Origin: Marinobacterium sp. | GTDB taxonomy: Bacteria; Pseudomonadota; Gammaproteobacteria; Pseudomonadales; Balneatricaceae | Assembly: GCA_025800125.1 (NCBI GenBank) | Contig: JAOXSF010000135.1 | Span: 1-64,000 of the forward strand | Length of the DNA stretch: 64,000 bases | Reading direction: 5' to 3' | In this document: positions 17,313 to 29,208 of the stretch, one piece after another | Layout: each line of letters begins with the position of its first letter | How positions within the stretch are numbered: position 1 is the stretch's first letter | Made by a program: the position numbers and the translations under genes | Notes under the pieces: generated by a model | Told to the model about the DNA's origin: nothing | What the model saw: only the letters and a program-made list of their open reading frames with translations | Database searches by the model: none

Positions 17313-17650
17313 TTTAATCTCCCGGATAATTTATTTTTCGGTCTGTACGTATGGTGTTTTGCACTGTGGTGTCTGCCCCTGTCGGGGCAAAAGTACATGG
17401 TGTTTCTGGTTACACAGGGGGGGGGCTCGGGATGTCAGAGGGTGAGGTGGGGAGCTACTGTCTGCATATAAAGTAAAAAAGTTGGCCCCGTTATGGCGAA
17501 CCGCAGATAAAAACAGGCCGTACCTCAGCCGTAAGGTAATCAGCTGCAGTACGACCCAAAGGGAGGTAAACGGCAAGCCGGTAGTGAGTAAAGCCAGATT
17601 TCTCCGCTACCGGGCGGGGCCAACGCAAAAGGGGACAGAATGGGCAGTAA
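17313..17650. other. Gene-free stretch between ATPase and lactonase genes
   Basis: No gene seen. A short GCCCC-GACA-GGGGC hairpin lies near 17376-17390 and a G-tract at 17417-17423. A poor match to the cluster operator (TCTGTACGTATGGTGTTT, 17342-17359) is not strong enough to call. Confidence 0.4.
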
Positions 17651-18706
17651 TCAGGCCCGGATGCGCTCCTCGGTTTCAGCATCAAACAGGTAAACCTTGT
17701 CCGGATGGATGCGGATACCAACCGGTGTGTCAATTTCGGCACGGAAGTGACGATCTGCGCGCGATGTCACCAGGTCATCACCTACCTTTACTGTGACCAG
17801 TGTGGATTCACCGATCAGTTCCAGTGAGTACAGCGGTGCGTTAATCTGTCCCTCACCTGCGGCGACAACTTCCAGATCATCCGGGCGAACGCCCAGGTAC
17901 ACGTCCGGGTCTGATGCCGCTACGACGCCATCAACGCGGATGCCTGGCGCGCTGAACGAGCCATTATCCAGGCTGCCGCGCACGATATTCATAGCGGGAG
18001 AGCCGATAAATGTAGCCACGTACAGGTTAGCCGGGTCGTTATAGATAACCTCCGGGGTGTCCAGCTGCTGAATAACCCCTTTGTTGATTACCGCAACACG
18101 GGTGGCCAGGGTCATCGCTTCAATCTGGTCATGGGTTACGTAAATGGTGGTGGTGGCCAGTTCATGTTGCAGATGCTTGAGCTGGTGGCGCATGGACACA
18201 CGCAGTTTGGCGTCCAGGTTGGACAGGGGTTCGTCCATCAGGAAGACGGCAGGTTCACGCACGACAGCACGCGCCAGTGCGACACGCTGACGCTGGCCGC
18301 CGGAAAGCTCTTTCGGACGGCGGTGCAGCAGGTCACCCAGTTCAACCATTTCGGCGGCTTTTATGGCGCGTTGTTCACGTTCCTCTTTTGGCACCTTGGC
18401 AATCATCAGCGGGAATTCAATGTTTTCCTGCACTGTCATCTGTGGGTATAGAGCATAACTCTGGAACACCATAGCAACATCGCGGTCTTTAGGCTCAAGA
18501 TCGGTGACGTCGCGGTCGCCAATAAAAACACGGCCTTCGGTTGGGTCTTCAAGGCCTGCGACCATGCGCATGGTCGTGGTTTTGCCACAGCCAGAAGGGC
18601 CAAGGAATACCAGAAACTCCTTGTCATGAATCTCCAGATTCATGTTGTTGACTGCAACGAAATCTCCCCACTGCATCGTCACGTTCTTCAGAGAAATACT
18701 CGCCAT
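17651..18706 (-). CDS. ABC transporter ATPase (MalK/UgpC type)
   Basis: 351 residues: Walker A GPSGCGKTT (about 38-46), Q-loop FQSYALYP, signature LSGGQRQR, Walker B VFLMDEPLSNLDAKLR and H-loop VTHDQIEA, then the C-terminal OB-fold/TOBE domain of CUT1 ATPases (about 240-351). It is the only ATPase in the cluster and so must energise the permeases encoded at 9915-11813, about 6 kb away. It has its own strong promoter with an operator over the start site, so importer assembly depends on co-regulation of separate transcription units. Confidence 0.92.
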   Translation of the reverse strand: MASISLKNVTMQWGDFVAVNNMNLEIHDKEFLVFLGPSGCGKTTTMRMVAGLEDPTEGRVFIGDRDVTDLEPKDRDVAMVFQSYALYPQMTVQENIEFPLMIAKVPKEEREQRAIKAAEMVELGDLLHRRPKELSGGQRQRVALARAVVREPAVFLMDEPLSNLDAKLRVSMRHQLKHLQHELATTTIYVTHDQIEAMTLATRVAVINKGVIQQLDTPEVIYNDPANLYVATFIGSPAMNIVRGSLDNGSFSAPGIRVDGVVAASDPDVYLGVRPDDLEVVAAGEGQINAPLYSLELIGESTLVTVKVGDDLVTSRADRHFRAEIDTPVGIRIHPDKVYLFDAETEERIRA

Positions 18707-18836
18707 TAGTTACTCCTTTTGGTGCTCCCTGGCCTCAATGGTAAGCCGAAGTATCAGGCTGCTGAGGGAGACATATTTTTATTGATGTGAGTAGCAACAG
18801 TTGCAGCGGGTTCATTGGGGAGGGGCTCCTTCTGAG

Positions 18837-18854
18837 GTGCTGCATACGTATTCA
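18837..18854. promoter_or_regulatory. LacI-type operator, ATPase gene
   Basis: GTGCTGCATACGTATTCA matches the operator core TGCATACG. It begins one base past the -10 box, over the predicted start of transcription. Confidence 0.7.
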
Positions 18855-18855
18855 C

Positions 18856-18884
18856 TTTATATTGAATTGCCTTTTTGTTGTCAA
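18856..18884 (-). promoter_or_regulatory. Sigma70 promoter of the ATPase gene
   Basis: Minus strand: consensus -35 TTGACA (18879-18884), 17-bp spacer, -10 TATAAA (18856-18861). It is the strongest promoter seen in the cluster and sits directly next to an operator. Confidence 0.8.
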
Positions 18885-18925
18885 ATTAAATTGACCTCGG
18901 TCACCCTGGGGTGGATGACCGTTGG

Positions 18926-18955
18926 CAGGTTGTTATCAGCCAGGTTGTTATCAGC
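18926..18955. repeat. Perfect 15-bp tandem duplication
   Basis: CAGGTTGTTATCAGC occurs twice head to tail (18926-18940, 18941-18955) in the ~300-bp gene-free region between the second LacI gene and the ATPase promoter. Confidence 0.8.
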
Positions 18956-19015
18956 ATAGCAGGTGGGTTGATGTGTAGATGGCGCAGAAAAGAGTGCGAG
19001 GCGTACTGAACCGGT

Positions 19016-20053
19016 TTAGCGTTCGTCAACGATGGGCTGGTAGATAGTTTCAGGCAATCGAGCAGTCTGTCGTATGACAATTTCACCGGCTTCAATCAGT
19101 TGCAGGGCGGGGCGTTCGGGGTTGCTGATGCGTTCCAGCATATTTTCTACGGCGGTGTTTACCATCTTTTCTACCCGTGGCCGGTAGGTTGTCAGCTGGT
19201 AATTCTTCCAGGATGCTTCTTTGATGTCGTCAAAGCCGATTACTGACACCTGTTCCGGGATATTGAGCTTAAGCTGGTTGCGAATGGCATCAATGGCCCC
19301 CAGTGCCATCAGGTCGTTAGCACAGAAAATGGCGTCGGGTTTTGTCTCGCCTGCAAACAGTGCCAGTGCTGCCTCGTAACCCCCCTGGTACTGATAATGA
19401 CCTTCCGCTTTTAGCGGTGCGGTTGCGCGGCGTTCATGGATGCGAGAAAAGAATCCCTGTTCGCGGTCCTGGCTGGTAGAGGTATTTCTGACCCCGGCGA
19501 TAAAAGCCAGCTGCCGGTGGCCTGCATCCAGCAGCAGGTCGGCAATGGCGCGTGAGGCACCAATATTGTCACAGCAGATAGAGTCAGCCTGGATGCCTTC
19601 AACATAACGATTGAACAGTGTTACCGGGGTTTGCAGACGCTGGCAATGTTCGACCATTTCCGGTGATAACGTGGCCGAGGTGATGACGACGCCATCAACC
19701 TGGTATTCCAGCAGTTGCGGCAATACATCGCTGACCTGCTGGTCTCGTGCCACCATGAACAGCATAACGCGGTGACCAAGTTGCTGAAAGCTGCGCATAA
19801 AAGTGTCCAGTACCGCCGGGTAAAACGGGTTGACAATATCGGCCATCACCAGGCCGATCATATTGGACCGACGGCTGATCAGAGTACGTGCCATCGCATT
19901 GGGTCGATAGCCCAGTTTTTCCGCCGCAGCTTCGACCCGCAGTCGCGTCTTCTCAGAAATACTGGTGCCGGAATTAAAGGCCCGTGATACCGCTGACTGA
20001 GAAACACCAGCCTCTTTCGCGACATCAAAAGACGTCACTCGACCTCGTGTCAT
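19016..20053 (-). CDS. LacI-family transcriptional regulator 2
   Basis: 345 residues with the same layout as regulator 1: HTH TSFDVAKEAGVSQSAVSRA (about 6-24), hinge NAMARTLISRRSN, and an effector domain (about 62-340). The recognition helix residues SQSAVSRA are identical in the two proteins, so they should recognise the same operator, while their effector domains differ more and may sense different ligands. AGGT precedes the ATG. Its own promoter contains an operator copy, so it is probably autoregulated. It marks the right end of the catabolic cluster. Confidence 0.9.
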   Translation of the reverse strand: MTRGRVTSFDVAKEAGVSQSAVSRAFNSGTSISEKTRLRVEAAAEKLGYRPNAMARTLISRRSNMIGLVMADIVNPFYPAVLDTFMRSFQQLGHRVMLFMVARDQQVSDVLPQLLEYQVDGVVITSATLSPEMVEHCQRLQTPVTLFNRYVEGIQADSICCDNIGASRAIADLLLDAGHRQLAFIAGVRNTSTSQDREQGFFSRIHERRATAPLKAEGHYQYQGGYEAALALFAGETKPDAIFCANDLMALGAIDAIRNQLKLNIPEQVSVIGFDDIKEASWKNYQLTTYRPRVEKMVNTAVENMLERISNPERPALQLIEAGEIVIRQTARLPETIYQPIVDER

Positions 20054-20103
20054 GCTTTCTACCTCATCTTGCTGCCTTGTTGTGGCGGCTTGCTGGGAAC
20101 AGG

Positions 20104-20132
20104 ATTTATTCGCAAAATGATTACGAATGCAA
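20104..20132 (-). promoter_or_regulatory. Promoter of LacI regulator 2
   Basis: Minus strand: TTGCAT (20127-20132), 17-bp spacer, ATAAAT (20104-20109). The -35 box lies within the operator at 20118-20135. Confidence 0.5.
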
Positions 20133-20135
20133 AGT
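20118..20135. promoter_or_regulatory. LacI-type operator, autoregulation of regulator 2
   Basis: Read on the minus strand, ACTTTGCATTCGTAATCA matches the operator core with one change (TGCATTCG). It overlaps the -35 box of the gene. Confidence 0.6.
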
Positions 20136-20184
20136 GGGGATTATATAGCAACCCGACGTAAGTCAAAGGGCAGATAACAGTTGG

Positions 20185-20212
20185 TTGTTCAGGTAGCGGT
20201 GCGCATTACAAT
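20185..20212 (+). promoter_or_regulatory. Candidate promoter for queA-tgt
   Basis: TTGTTC (20185-20190), 16-bp spacer, TACAAT (20207-20212), in the 419-bp gene-free region between regulator 2 and queA. The leader of about 250 nt after it shows no recognised riboswitch. Confidence 0.45.
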
Positions 20213-20472
20213 TCTGTAACTGTTTTTCTGCTGCCTTTCGAAGCAGGTTTATAGGGGCTTTGTCTGCTTTGCTGTCCAAAGCCGGGCCAAAGTGCGTTAA
20301 ACTGCGCCGCTTTGTTCGCGTATCCTGTCTGGTTTGTTGGTTCTGATATGCCCGCTCTGGTATGTCTGCTGCGGTATATTCAGTGCCTGTCAGCCAGGAT
20401 TGATCAATCTGATTCAACTGGGCCCGATACAACCGGGTCTGGTGAAACTGAATCTGATTAAAGAGTATGCCG

Positions 20473-22693
<2,221 letters not shown>

Positions 22694-22745
22694 CAACAGA
22701 TTTCATCCGTAACGATTCTTATATAGCTATCAGGAGTAAAGCTGA

Positions 22746-23078
22746 ATGAGCTTTTTCATCTCCCCTGCTTACGCAGAAGGCGCAGCCGCTGGTGCCGCCA
22801 ACCCGGAAGTATTTAACCTGCTGTTTCTGGTCGGCTTCGGTCTGATCTTCTACTTCTTCATGTGGCGTCCACAGGCCAAACGTGCCAAAGAGCACAAAAA
22901 CCTGATTGCAGGTCTGGCCAAAGGTGATGAAGTGGTAACCAGCAGCGGCATCATCGGCAAGATCGTACGTCTGGATGATGACTACGTTGTACTGGAAGTC
23001 AGCGAAGGTACTGAGCTGAAATTCCAGAAACTGCACGTTGGTGCAGCCCTGCCTAAAGGCACGATCAAGAACATCTGA
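22746..23078 (+). CDS. yajC: Sec translocon accessory protein YajC
   Basis: 110 residues with a single membrane helix (about 22-41) followed by the conserved FMWRPQAKRAKEH and a cytoplasmic KGDEVVTSSGIIGKI domain. YajC associates with SecDF at the translocon. It lies 52 bases after tgt with a GGAG-type RBS. Confidence 0.95.
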   Translation: MSFFISPAYAEGAAAGAANPEVFNLLFLVGFGLIFYFFMWRPQAKRAKEHKNLIAGLAKGDEVVTSSGIIGKIVRLDDDYVVLEVSEGTELKFQKLHVGAALPKGTIKNI

Positions 23079-23086
23079 TCACTGTC

Positions 23087-23112
23087 AACGCCATCGCAAC
23101 CGCGGTGGCGTT
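23087..23112 (+). terminator. Weak intercistronic hairpin yajC-secD
   Basis: AACGCCA and TGGCGTT flank a GC-rich loop in the 105-bp yajC-secD gap, followed by TTCTC. It is probably a partial terminator or processing site. Confidence 0.35.
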
Positions 23113-23183
23113 TCTCTATCTTCACTCTAACCCAGGCCCGATTTCTGCCCGTTTCAGACGTGGCCTGACAGGGATGGGAGCCC

Positions 23184-25037
23184 ATGCTCAACCGATACCC
23201 GTTGTGGAAAAACCTGCTGATCGTATTTGTGCTGCTGCTTGGCGCACTGTACGCAGCCCCCAACCTTTACCCGGATGATTATGCGATTCAGCTGTCTGGC
23301 AGCCGGGCCGCCTATGAGGTGGACCAGCCAATGCTGGACCGCACCCGTGCGCTACTGGAGCGTAACGGTATCAAGGTAAAAGAACTTGAACTGAACAAGA
23401 CCAGTGGCCTGATCCGTTTTGAAAACGGTGAAGATCAGCTGCGCGCTAAACCGTTGATCACCCGGTTGCTGGGAGATAACTATGTGGTTGCGCTGAACCT
23501 GGCGGCCACCACCCCGGACTGGATGACCAGCATTGGTGCCGGGCCGATGAAACTGGGTCTGGACCTGCGCGGCGGCGTACACTTCCTGCTGGAAGTTGAT
23601 CTGCCGCAGGCGGTGGGTGCCAAGCTGGAAAACTACGCGTCTGAGATAAAGTCCCGTCTGCGTGAAGACCGTCTGCGTTACCGCACGGTTGAACACCGTC
23701 CGGATGGTTCGCTGGCGGTGAAATTCCCGAAAGCGGAAACCCGTGACAAAGCGCTGAGTGTGCTGCGTAAAGATTACCCGCAGTTTCTGGTGACCGATGA
23801 AGACGCCAGCAATGCGTACTACGTTATCGTTAATCTGACTGAGGCGACCATCCGTGAGATTGAGGATTACGCCATCAAGCAGAACCTGACCACATTGCGT
23901 AACCGTGTTAACGAACTGGGTGTAGCAGAACCGCTGGTACAGCGTCAAGGTCGTAACCGTATTGTGGTACAGCTGCCAGGTATTCAGGATACCGCCGCCG
24001 CGAAACGTATCATTGGTAAAACGGCAACGCTGGAATTCCGTCTGGAAGCATCGCCAAGTGCCTCTTCAGCCCGGACTGAGAAATACAGCTTCCGTGCTAA
24101 TCCGGGCCGTACTGCCATTCTGGAAAAAGACATCATCATCAAGGGCGATAACGTCTCTAATGCAGCGGCAACCTTTGATGAGAACGGTCAGCCTCAGGTA
24201 TCTATCACCCTGGATGCGCAGGGCGGTGAGCTGATGGCCCGTACCACCCGTAATGCGGTCAAGCGCCGTATGGCGGTGCTGTTTGTTGAGCACAAGAGCC
24301 GTACTGTGACCAAAACCGTCAACGGTGAGCAGGTTGAACAGCGTGTACCCTATGTTGAGAAAAACATCATCTCGCTGGCGACTATTCAGACCGTCCTGGG
24401 CAGTCAGTTCCGTATTACCGGGCTGGATGGTGCGGGTGAGTCCTCCGAGCTGGCGCTGTTGCTGCGTGCCGGTGCGCTGGCGGCGCCAATCTACTTCGTT
24501 GAAGAACGTACCGTTGGCCCAAGTCTGGGGGCGCAGAATATTGAACTGGGTGTAACTTCTGTACAGATCGGTTTCGCACTGGTGCTGATCTTCATGGCTG
24601 TTTACTACCGCGTATTTGGCTTGCTGGCCAATGTGGCGCTGACGCTGAACCTGGTACTGCTGGTGGCGGTGATGTCGATGCTGTCGGCGACGCTGACCCT
24701 GCCAGGTATCGCCGGTATTGTACTGACAGTGGGTATGGCGGTGGATGCCAACGTGCTGATATTTGCCCGTATAAAGGAAGAGCTTAAAAACGGCCTGCCG
24801 CCACAGTCGGCAATTCATGCCGGTTTTGACCGCGCCTTTACCACTATCTTTGATGCCAATATCACCACCCTGCTGGCAGCAGTGATTCTGTTTGCTATGG
24901 GTACAGGCCCGGTTAAAGGCTTTGCCATTACCCTGTCTGTTGGCATCGTGACCTCCATGTTCACTGCAATCGTGGTGACCCGTATGCTGGTGAATCTCGC
25001 CTACGGTGGTCGCAGCATCCAGAAACTGGCGATCTGA
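23184..25037 (+). CDS. secD: Protein translocase subunit SecD
   Basis: 617 residues: an N-terminal membrane helix, a large periplasmic region with P1 head and P4 base domains (about 35-440), and five C-terminal helices with GLDLRGGVHFLLEV and GMAVDANVLIFARIKEE, the conserved family motifs. With SecF it uses the proton gradient to assist late stages of protein export. A GGGATGGGAG sequence precedes the start. Confidence 0.97.
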   Translation: MLNRYPLWKNLLIVFVLLLGALYAAPNLYPDDYAIQLSGSRAAYEVDQPMLDRTRALLERNGIKVKELELNKTSGLIRFENGEDQLRAKPLITRLLGDNYVVALNLAATTPDWMTSIGAGPMKLGLDLRGGVHFLLEVDLPQAVGAKLENYASEIKSRLREDRLRYRTVEHRPDGSLAVKFPKAETRDKALSVLRKDYPQFLVTDEDASNAYYVIVNLTEATIREIEDYAIKQNLTTLRNRVNELGVAEPLVQRQGRNRIVVQLPGIQDTAAAKRIIGKTATLEFRLEASPSASSARTEKYSFRANPGRTAILEKDIIIKGDNVSNAAATFDENGQPQVSITLDAQGGELMARTTRNAVKRRMAVLFVEHKSRTVTKTVNGEQVEQRVPYVEKNIISLATIQTVLGSQFRITGLDGAGESSELALLLRAGALAAPIYFVEERTVGPSLGAQNIELGVTSVQIGFALVLIFMAVYYRVFGLLANVALTLNLVLLVAVMSMLSATLTLPGIAGIVLTVGMAVDANVLIFARIKEELKNGLPPQSAIHAGFDRAFTTIFDANITTLLAAVILFAMGTGPVKGFAITLSVGIVTSMFTAIVVTRMLVNLAYGGRSIQKLAI

Positions 25038-25047
25038 GGAGGCAAAG

Positions 25048-25968
25048 ATGTCACAGGTGAAAATCTATAACTTTATGGGGCCGCGTAAAATTGCGGCCAT
25101 GTTTTCAGCCTTCCTGCTGGTATTGTCGATAGGCTCGTTGGCGTTTAATGGCCTCAAGCTGGGGCTGGACTTTACTGGCGGCTCGCTGGTGGAAGTGGGC
25201 TATGAACAACCGGCGGACCTGAACCAGATTCGTACCCAGCTGGAAGCGGCTGGGTACGATGATGCGGTGGTGCAGACCTTCGGCTCGCCTACCGATATTC
25301 TGATCCGGCTGGGTCGCGACCATGACCCGAAACTGGGTGATAAAGTGGTTGCCGCATTGCAGCAGGATAACGGTGAAGAACTGACCTTGCGCCGTAACGA
25401 GTTTGTCGGTGCGCAGGTGGGTGAAGAACTGCGTGAGCAGGGCGGCCTTGGCATGCTGCTGGCGCTGTTCATGATCATGGTATATGTGGCGTTCCGCTTC
25501 CAGATGAAGTTCTCGGTCGGCGCTGTTGCGGCATTGGCCCATGATGTACTGATTGTGCTGGGCTTCTTTTCGTTGCTGGGTATCGAGTTTGATCTGACGG
25601 TACTGGCGGCGGTGCTGGCGGTGATCGGTTACTCCCTGAACGACACCATCGTTGTTTCAGACCGCATTCGTGAGAACTTCCGCAAACTGCGCAAAGGCAC
25701 TCCGATTGAGGTGATGAACACATCGTTGAGTCAGACTCTGGGCCGTACCCTGGTCACCTCTTTGACCACCTTGCTGGTGCTGTTGGCGCTGGCGGTGTTC
25801 GGCGGTGAGATGATCCATGGTTTCGCGGTGGCGCTGCTGGTGGGTGTACTGATAGGTACTTATTCCTCCATATACGTGGCTGCTAACGTGCTGATCGCCA
25901 TGGGGGTCTGCAAGGAAGACCTGATGCCACCGGAGAAAGAAGAACAGGAAGAGGACGACCGTCCATAA
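25048..25968 (+). CDS. secF: Protein translocase subunit SecF
   Basis: 306 residues, six predicted helices, with the family motifs LGLDFTGGSLVEV and VIGYSLNDTIVVSDRIREN. A strong GAGGAGG box lies seven bases before the ATG at 25048, and the gene starts 10 bases after the secD stop. The C-terminal tail is acidic (PEKEEQEEDDRP). Confidence 0.97.
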   Translation: MSQVKIYNFMGPRKIAAMFSAFLLVLSIGSLAFNGLKLGLDFTGGSLVEVGYEQPADLNQIRTQLEAAGYDDAVVQTFGSPTDILIRLGRDHDPKLGDKVVAALQQDNGEELTLRRNEFVGAQVGEELREQGGLGMLLALFMIMVYVAFRFQMKFSVGAVAALAHDVLIVLGFFSLLGIEFDLTVLAAVLAVIGYSLNDTIVVSDRIRENFRKLRKGTPIEVMNTSLSQTLGRTLVTSLTTLLVLLALAVFGGEMIHGFAVALLVGVLIGTYSSIYVAANVLIAMGVCKEDLMPPEKEEQEEDDRP

Positions 25969-26007
25969 ACTTCCCGCGACCCTTCTCTCTGAGAAGGGTG
26001 GACTCTG

Positions 26008-26038
26008 AAAACCGCAGCCAGGAGGCTGCGGTTTTTTT
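26008..26038 (+). terminator. Rho-independent terminator of queA-secF
   Basis: AAAACCGCAGCC, loop AGGA and GGCTGCGGTTTTTTT; long perfect stem with a T-run. Confidence 0.9.
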
Positions 26039-26166
26039 ATGTGCTGATCTGCCTTGAGCGCCCCCTGCCCATCTACCCTGTGAACAGATATAATTTTGCA
26101 ATTCAATATCTTTAGTGTCGTGTCGCACTGCGGCACGGCCCCACGTAATTAAAGAATCAGAGCACA

Positions 26167-29022
26167 ATGGAAACGACTTATCAGCCGCACGAAATAGAGA
26201 AGTCCTGGTACAAAACCTGGGAAGACAACAACTACTTCGCCCCGTCTGGCGAAGGCGATTCCTACAGCATCATGATTCCGCTGCCGAACGTCACCGGCAG
26301 TCTGCACATGGGCCACGCCTTCCAGCACACCATCATGGATGCGCTGACCCGCTACAAACGCATGCAGGGCAAAAACACCCTGTGGCAGGTAGGTACTGAC
26401 CACGCCGGTATCGCCACGCAGATGGTTGTTGAGCGCAAGCTGGCCGCTGAAGAGCAGAAAACCCGTCACGATCTGGGCCGTGATGCCTTTATCGACAAGA
26501 TCTGGGAGTGGAAGGAAGAGTCCGGCGGCACTATCACCCGTCAGATGCGTCGCCTGGGTAATTCCGTGGACTGGAACACCGAACGTTTCACCATGGACGA
26601 CGGTTTCTACAAAGCGGTGCAGGAAGTGTTTATTCGCCTGTACGATGAAGGCCTGATCTACCGTGGCAAGCGCCTGGTGAACTGGGACCCGAAACTGCAC
26701 ACCGCCATTTCTGATCTGGAAGTTGAGAGCAAAGAGGTCAAAGGCAAGATGTGGTACTTGCGTTACCCGCTGGCCGATGGCGTTAAAACCGATGCCGGTG
26801 CAGACCACATTGTTGTCGGTACAACCCGTCCGGAAACCATGCTGGGTGATACCGGCGTGGCGGTTAATCCGGATGATGAGCGCTACCAGAGCCTGATCGG
26901 CAAGTTTATCGAGCTGCCACTGGTGGGCCGTCGTATCCCGATTGTGGCCGACGAACACGCCGATATGGAGAAAGGTACGGGCTGTGTGAAAATCACCCCG
27001 GCACACGACTTCAACGATAACGAAGTGGGCAAGCGTTGTAACCTGCCGATGATCAACGTGCTGACCTTCAACGCCGATATTCGCGATGAAGCAGAAGCGT
27101 TCAATACCGACGGCACACCGAACAGTGAAATCGACGTTACCCTGCCAGAGAAATACCGAGGCATGGAACGCTTTGCAGCCCGTCGTGAAATCGTCGCAGA
27201 TTTCGAAGAAGCAGGTTTGCTGGTCAAGATCGAAGAAAACGATATGACTGTGCCATACGGTGACCGTGGTGGTGTGGTCATTGAGCCGATGTTGACTGAC
27301 CAGTGGTTTGCAGATGCCAAAACCCTGGCCAAACCTGCCGTTGAAGCGGTTGAGAACGGAGACATCAAATTCGTACCAAAACAGTATGAAAACATGTTCT
27401 TCGCCTGGATGCGTGACATTCAGGACTGGTGTATCTCCCGTCAGCTGTGGTGGGGTCACCGTATTCCGGCTTTCTACGACAACGACGGTAACGTCTACGT
27501 TGCAGGCAGTGCGGATGCCGCGCGTGAGAAATACAACCTGGCCGCTGACATTGAATTGCAGCAGGACAACGATGTACTGGATACCTGGTTCAGCTCTGGC
27601 CTGTGGACATTCGGCACCCTGGGCTGGCCAGAAAATACTGAGCGTCTGCAGACGTTCCACCCGACCGACGTTCTGGTAACCGGTTTTGACATCATCTTCT
27701 TCTGGGTTGCCCGCATGATGATGATGACCATGCACCTGATCAAGAACGAAGACGGCACACCGCAGGTGCCGTTCAAGACGGTGTACGTGACGGGGCTGAT
27801 CCGTGACGAGAACGGCGACAAGATGTCCAAATCCAAGGGTAACGTACTGGACCCACTGGATATGATTGATGGTATCGAACTGGACGCCCTGCTGGAAAAA
27901 CGTACCGGCAATATGATGCAGCCGCAGCTGGCGGAGAAAATTGGCAAGCGTACCCAGAAGGAATTCCCGGAAGGTATTGCTGCACACGGTACAGACGCCC
28001 TGCGTTTCACGCTGGCGGCACTGGCTTCGACTGGCCGTGATATCAACTGGGATATGAAGCGTCTGGAAGGTTACCGTAACTTCTGTAACAAGATCTGGAA
28101 TGCCGCGCGTTATGTGCAGATGAACACGGACGGCGAAGACTGTGGTCAGAGCGGTGGTGAAGTCGAGCTGTCTCTGGCAGATCGCTGGATTATCGGTGAG
28201 TTGCAGCGTGTCGAAGCTGAAGTGGTTAAACACTTTGACGAGTACCGTTTCGATATGGCATCTCAGACGCTGTACGACTTCATCTGGAACGAGTACTGCA
28301 GCTGGTATCTGGAGCTGTCCAAGCCGGTACTGTGGGATGACAATGCTTCGGCTGAAGCCAAACGTGGCACCCGTCGTACCCTGGTACGTGTACTGGAAGC
28401 GGTACTGCGTCTGGCACACCCGATTATGCCGTACATCACTGAAGAGATCTGGCAGTCGATTAAAGGTGTGGCCGGTGTTGAAGGCGAAAGCATCATGTTG
28501 CAACCATACCCGGTGCCAGCCACTGACAAGCAGGACGAAGCCGCAGCGGCTGATATTGAATGGCTGAAAGGTGTGATCACCGGTATTCGTAATATTCGTG
28601 GTGAAATGGGTATATCACCCGCGAAAGATCTGGATATTCTGTTCAATAACGGTAGTGCTGACGATAAAGCCCGTCTGGAAGCGAACGAAGCCTTCCTGTG
28701 CAAACTGGCCTCTGTGTCCAGCATTACCTGGCTGAACCCGGGTGACGAAGCACCAATGTCTGCGACTCAGCTGGTGGGCGAGATGGAAGTGCTGGTACCG
28801 ATGGCGGGGCTGATCGACAAAGACGCAGAGCTGGGCCGTTTGCAGAAGTCACTGGACAAATTGCAGAAAGAGATTGGCCGCTTTGAAGGCAAGCTGAGCA
28901 ATGAGAAGTTTGTATCCAACGCACCGGAAGCGGTTATTGCCAAAGAGCGTGAGAAACTGGACGAAGCGAAGTCCGCTTTCGATAAGCTGAAAGAGCAGTA
29001 CGCCAAAATTGAAGCGCTGTAA
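26167..29022 (+). CDS. valS: Valyl-tRNA synthetase
   Basis: 951 residues, class Ia synthetase charging tRNA-Val. The HIGH-type motif is [10 protein letters not shown] (41-50) and the KMSKS loop is at about 552-556. The CP1 editing domain (about 200-410) carries [12 protein letters not shown], and the C-terminal coiled coil (about 880-945) has the typical [19 protein letters not shown]. Length is as expected. It is a single-gene unit between two strong terminators. Confidence 0.98.
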   Translation: METTYQPHEIEKSWYKTWEDNNYFAPSGEGDSYSIMIPLPNVTGSLHMGHAFQHTIMDALTRYKRMQGKNTLWQVGTDHAGIATQMVVERKLAAEEQKTRHDLGRDAFIDKIWEWKEESGGTITRQMRRLGNSVDWNTERFTMDDGFYKAVQEVFIRLYDEGLIYRGKRLVNWDPKLHTAISDLEVESKEVKGKMWYLRYPLADGVKTDAGADHIVVGTTRPETMLGDTGVAVNPDDERYQSLIGKFIELPLVGRRIPIVADEHADMEKGTGCVKITPAHDFNDNEVGKRCNLPMINVLTFNADIRDEAEAFNTDGTPNSEIDVTLPEKYRGMERFAARREIVADFEEAGLLVKIEENDMTVPYGDRGGVVIEPMLTDQWFADAKTLAKPAVEAVENGDIKFVPKQYENMFFAWMRDIQDWCISRQLWWGHRIPAFYDNDGNVYVAGSADAAREKYNLAADIELQQDNDVLDTWFSSGLWTFGTLGWPENTERLQTFHPTDVLVTGFDIIFFWVARMMMMTMHLIKNEDGTPQVPFKTVYVTGLIRDENGDKMSKSKGNVLDPLDMIDGIELDALLEKRTGNMMQPQLAEKIGKRTQKEFPEGIAAHGTDALRFTLAALASTGRDINWDMKRLEGYRNFCNKIWNAARYVQMNTDGEDCGQSGGEVELSLADRWIIGELQRVEAEVVKHFDEYRFDMASQTLYDFIWNEYCSWYLELSKPVLWDDNASAEAKRGTRRTLVRVLEAVLRLAHPIMPYITEEIWQSIKGVAGVEGESIMLQPYPVPATDKQDEAAAADIEWLKGVITGIRNIRGEMGISPAKDLDILFNNGSADDKARLEANEAFLCKLASVSSITWLNPGDEAPMSATQLVGEMEVLVPMAGLIDKDAELGRLQKSLDKLQKEIGRFEGKLSNEKFVSNAPEAVIAKEREKLDEAKSAFDKLKEQYAKIEAL

Positions 29023-29080
29023 TGCAGTCTGTACTGCGCTTATGTGAGGTGTATTAATTACGACTGATTATCAGTCCCTG

Positions 29081-29107
29081 AGCCCGGCCATTGTGCCGGG
29101 CTTTTTA
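29081..29107 (+). terminator. Rho-independent terminator of valS
   Basis: AGCCCGGC, loop CATTGT and GCCGGGCTTTTT about 60 bases after the stop codon. Confidence 0.9.
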
Positions 29108-29208
29108 TTGCCTGTTAAACGCTTGTTTATATTAACCTGCGTCAATGCTTATTACTAAAAATATAGAATATAAGTAGTGGTGGGGCTATTTTTTTAATAG
29201 CAATAGCA

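Noticed and set aside
17342..17359. Operator copy upstream of the lactonase gene
   Set aside because: Only about 8 of 18 positions agree with the consensus and symmetry is lost.
1623..20053. Complete dihydroxypropanesulfonate (hps) pathway
   Set aside because: No suyAB, slcC/D or hpsO/hpsP set can be recognised; only the HisD-like enzyme is shared.
26149..28503. Long open frame (784 codons) on the minus strand opposite valS
   Set aside because: It is fully antisense to an unambiguous valS, rich in His/Gln/Val as expected for a complement shadow, and has no RBS or family resemblance.
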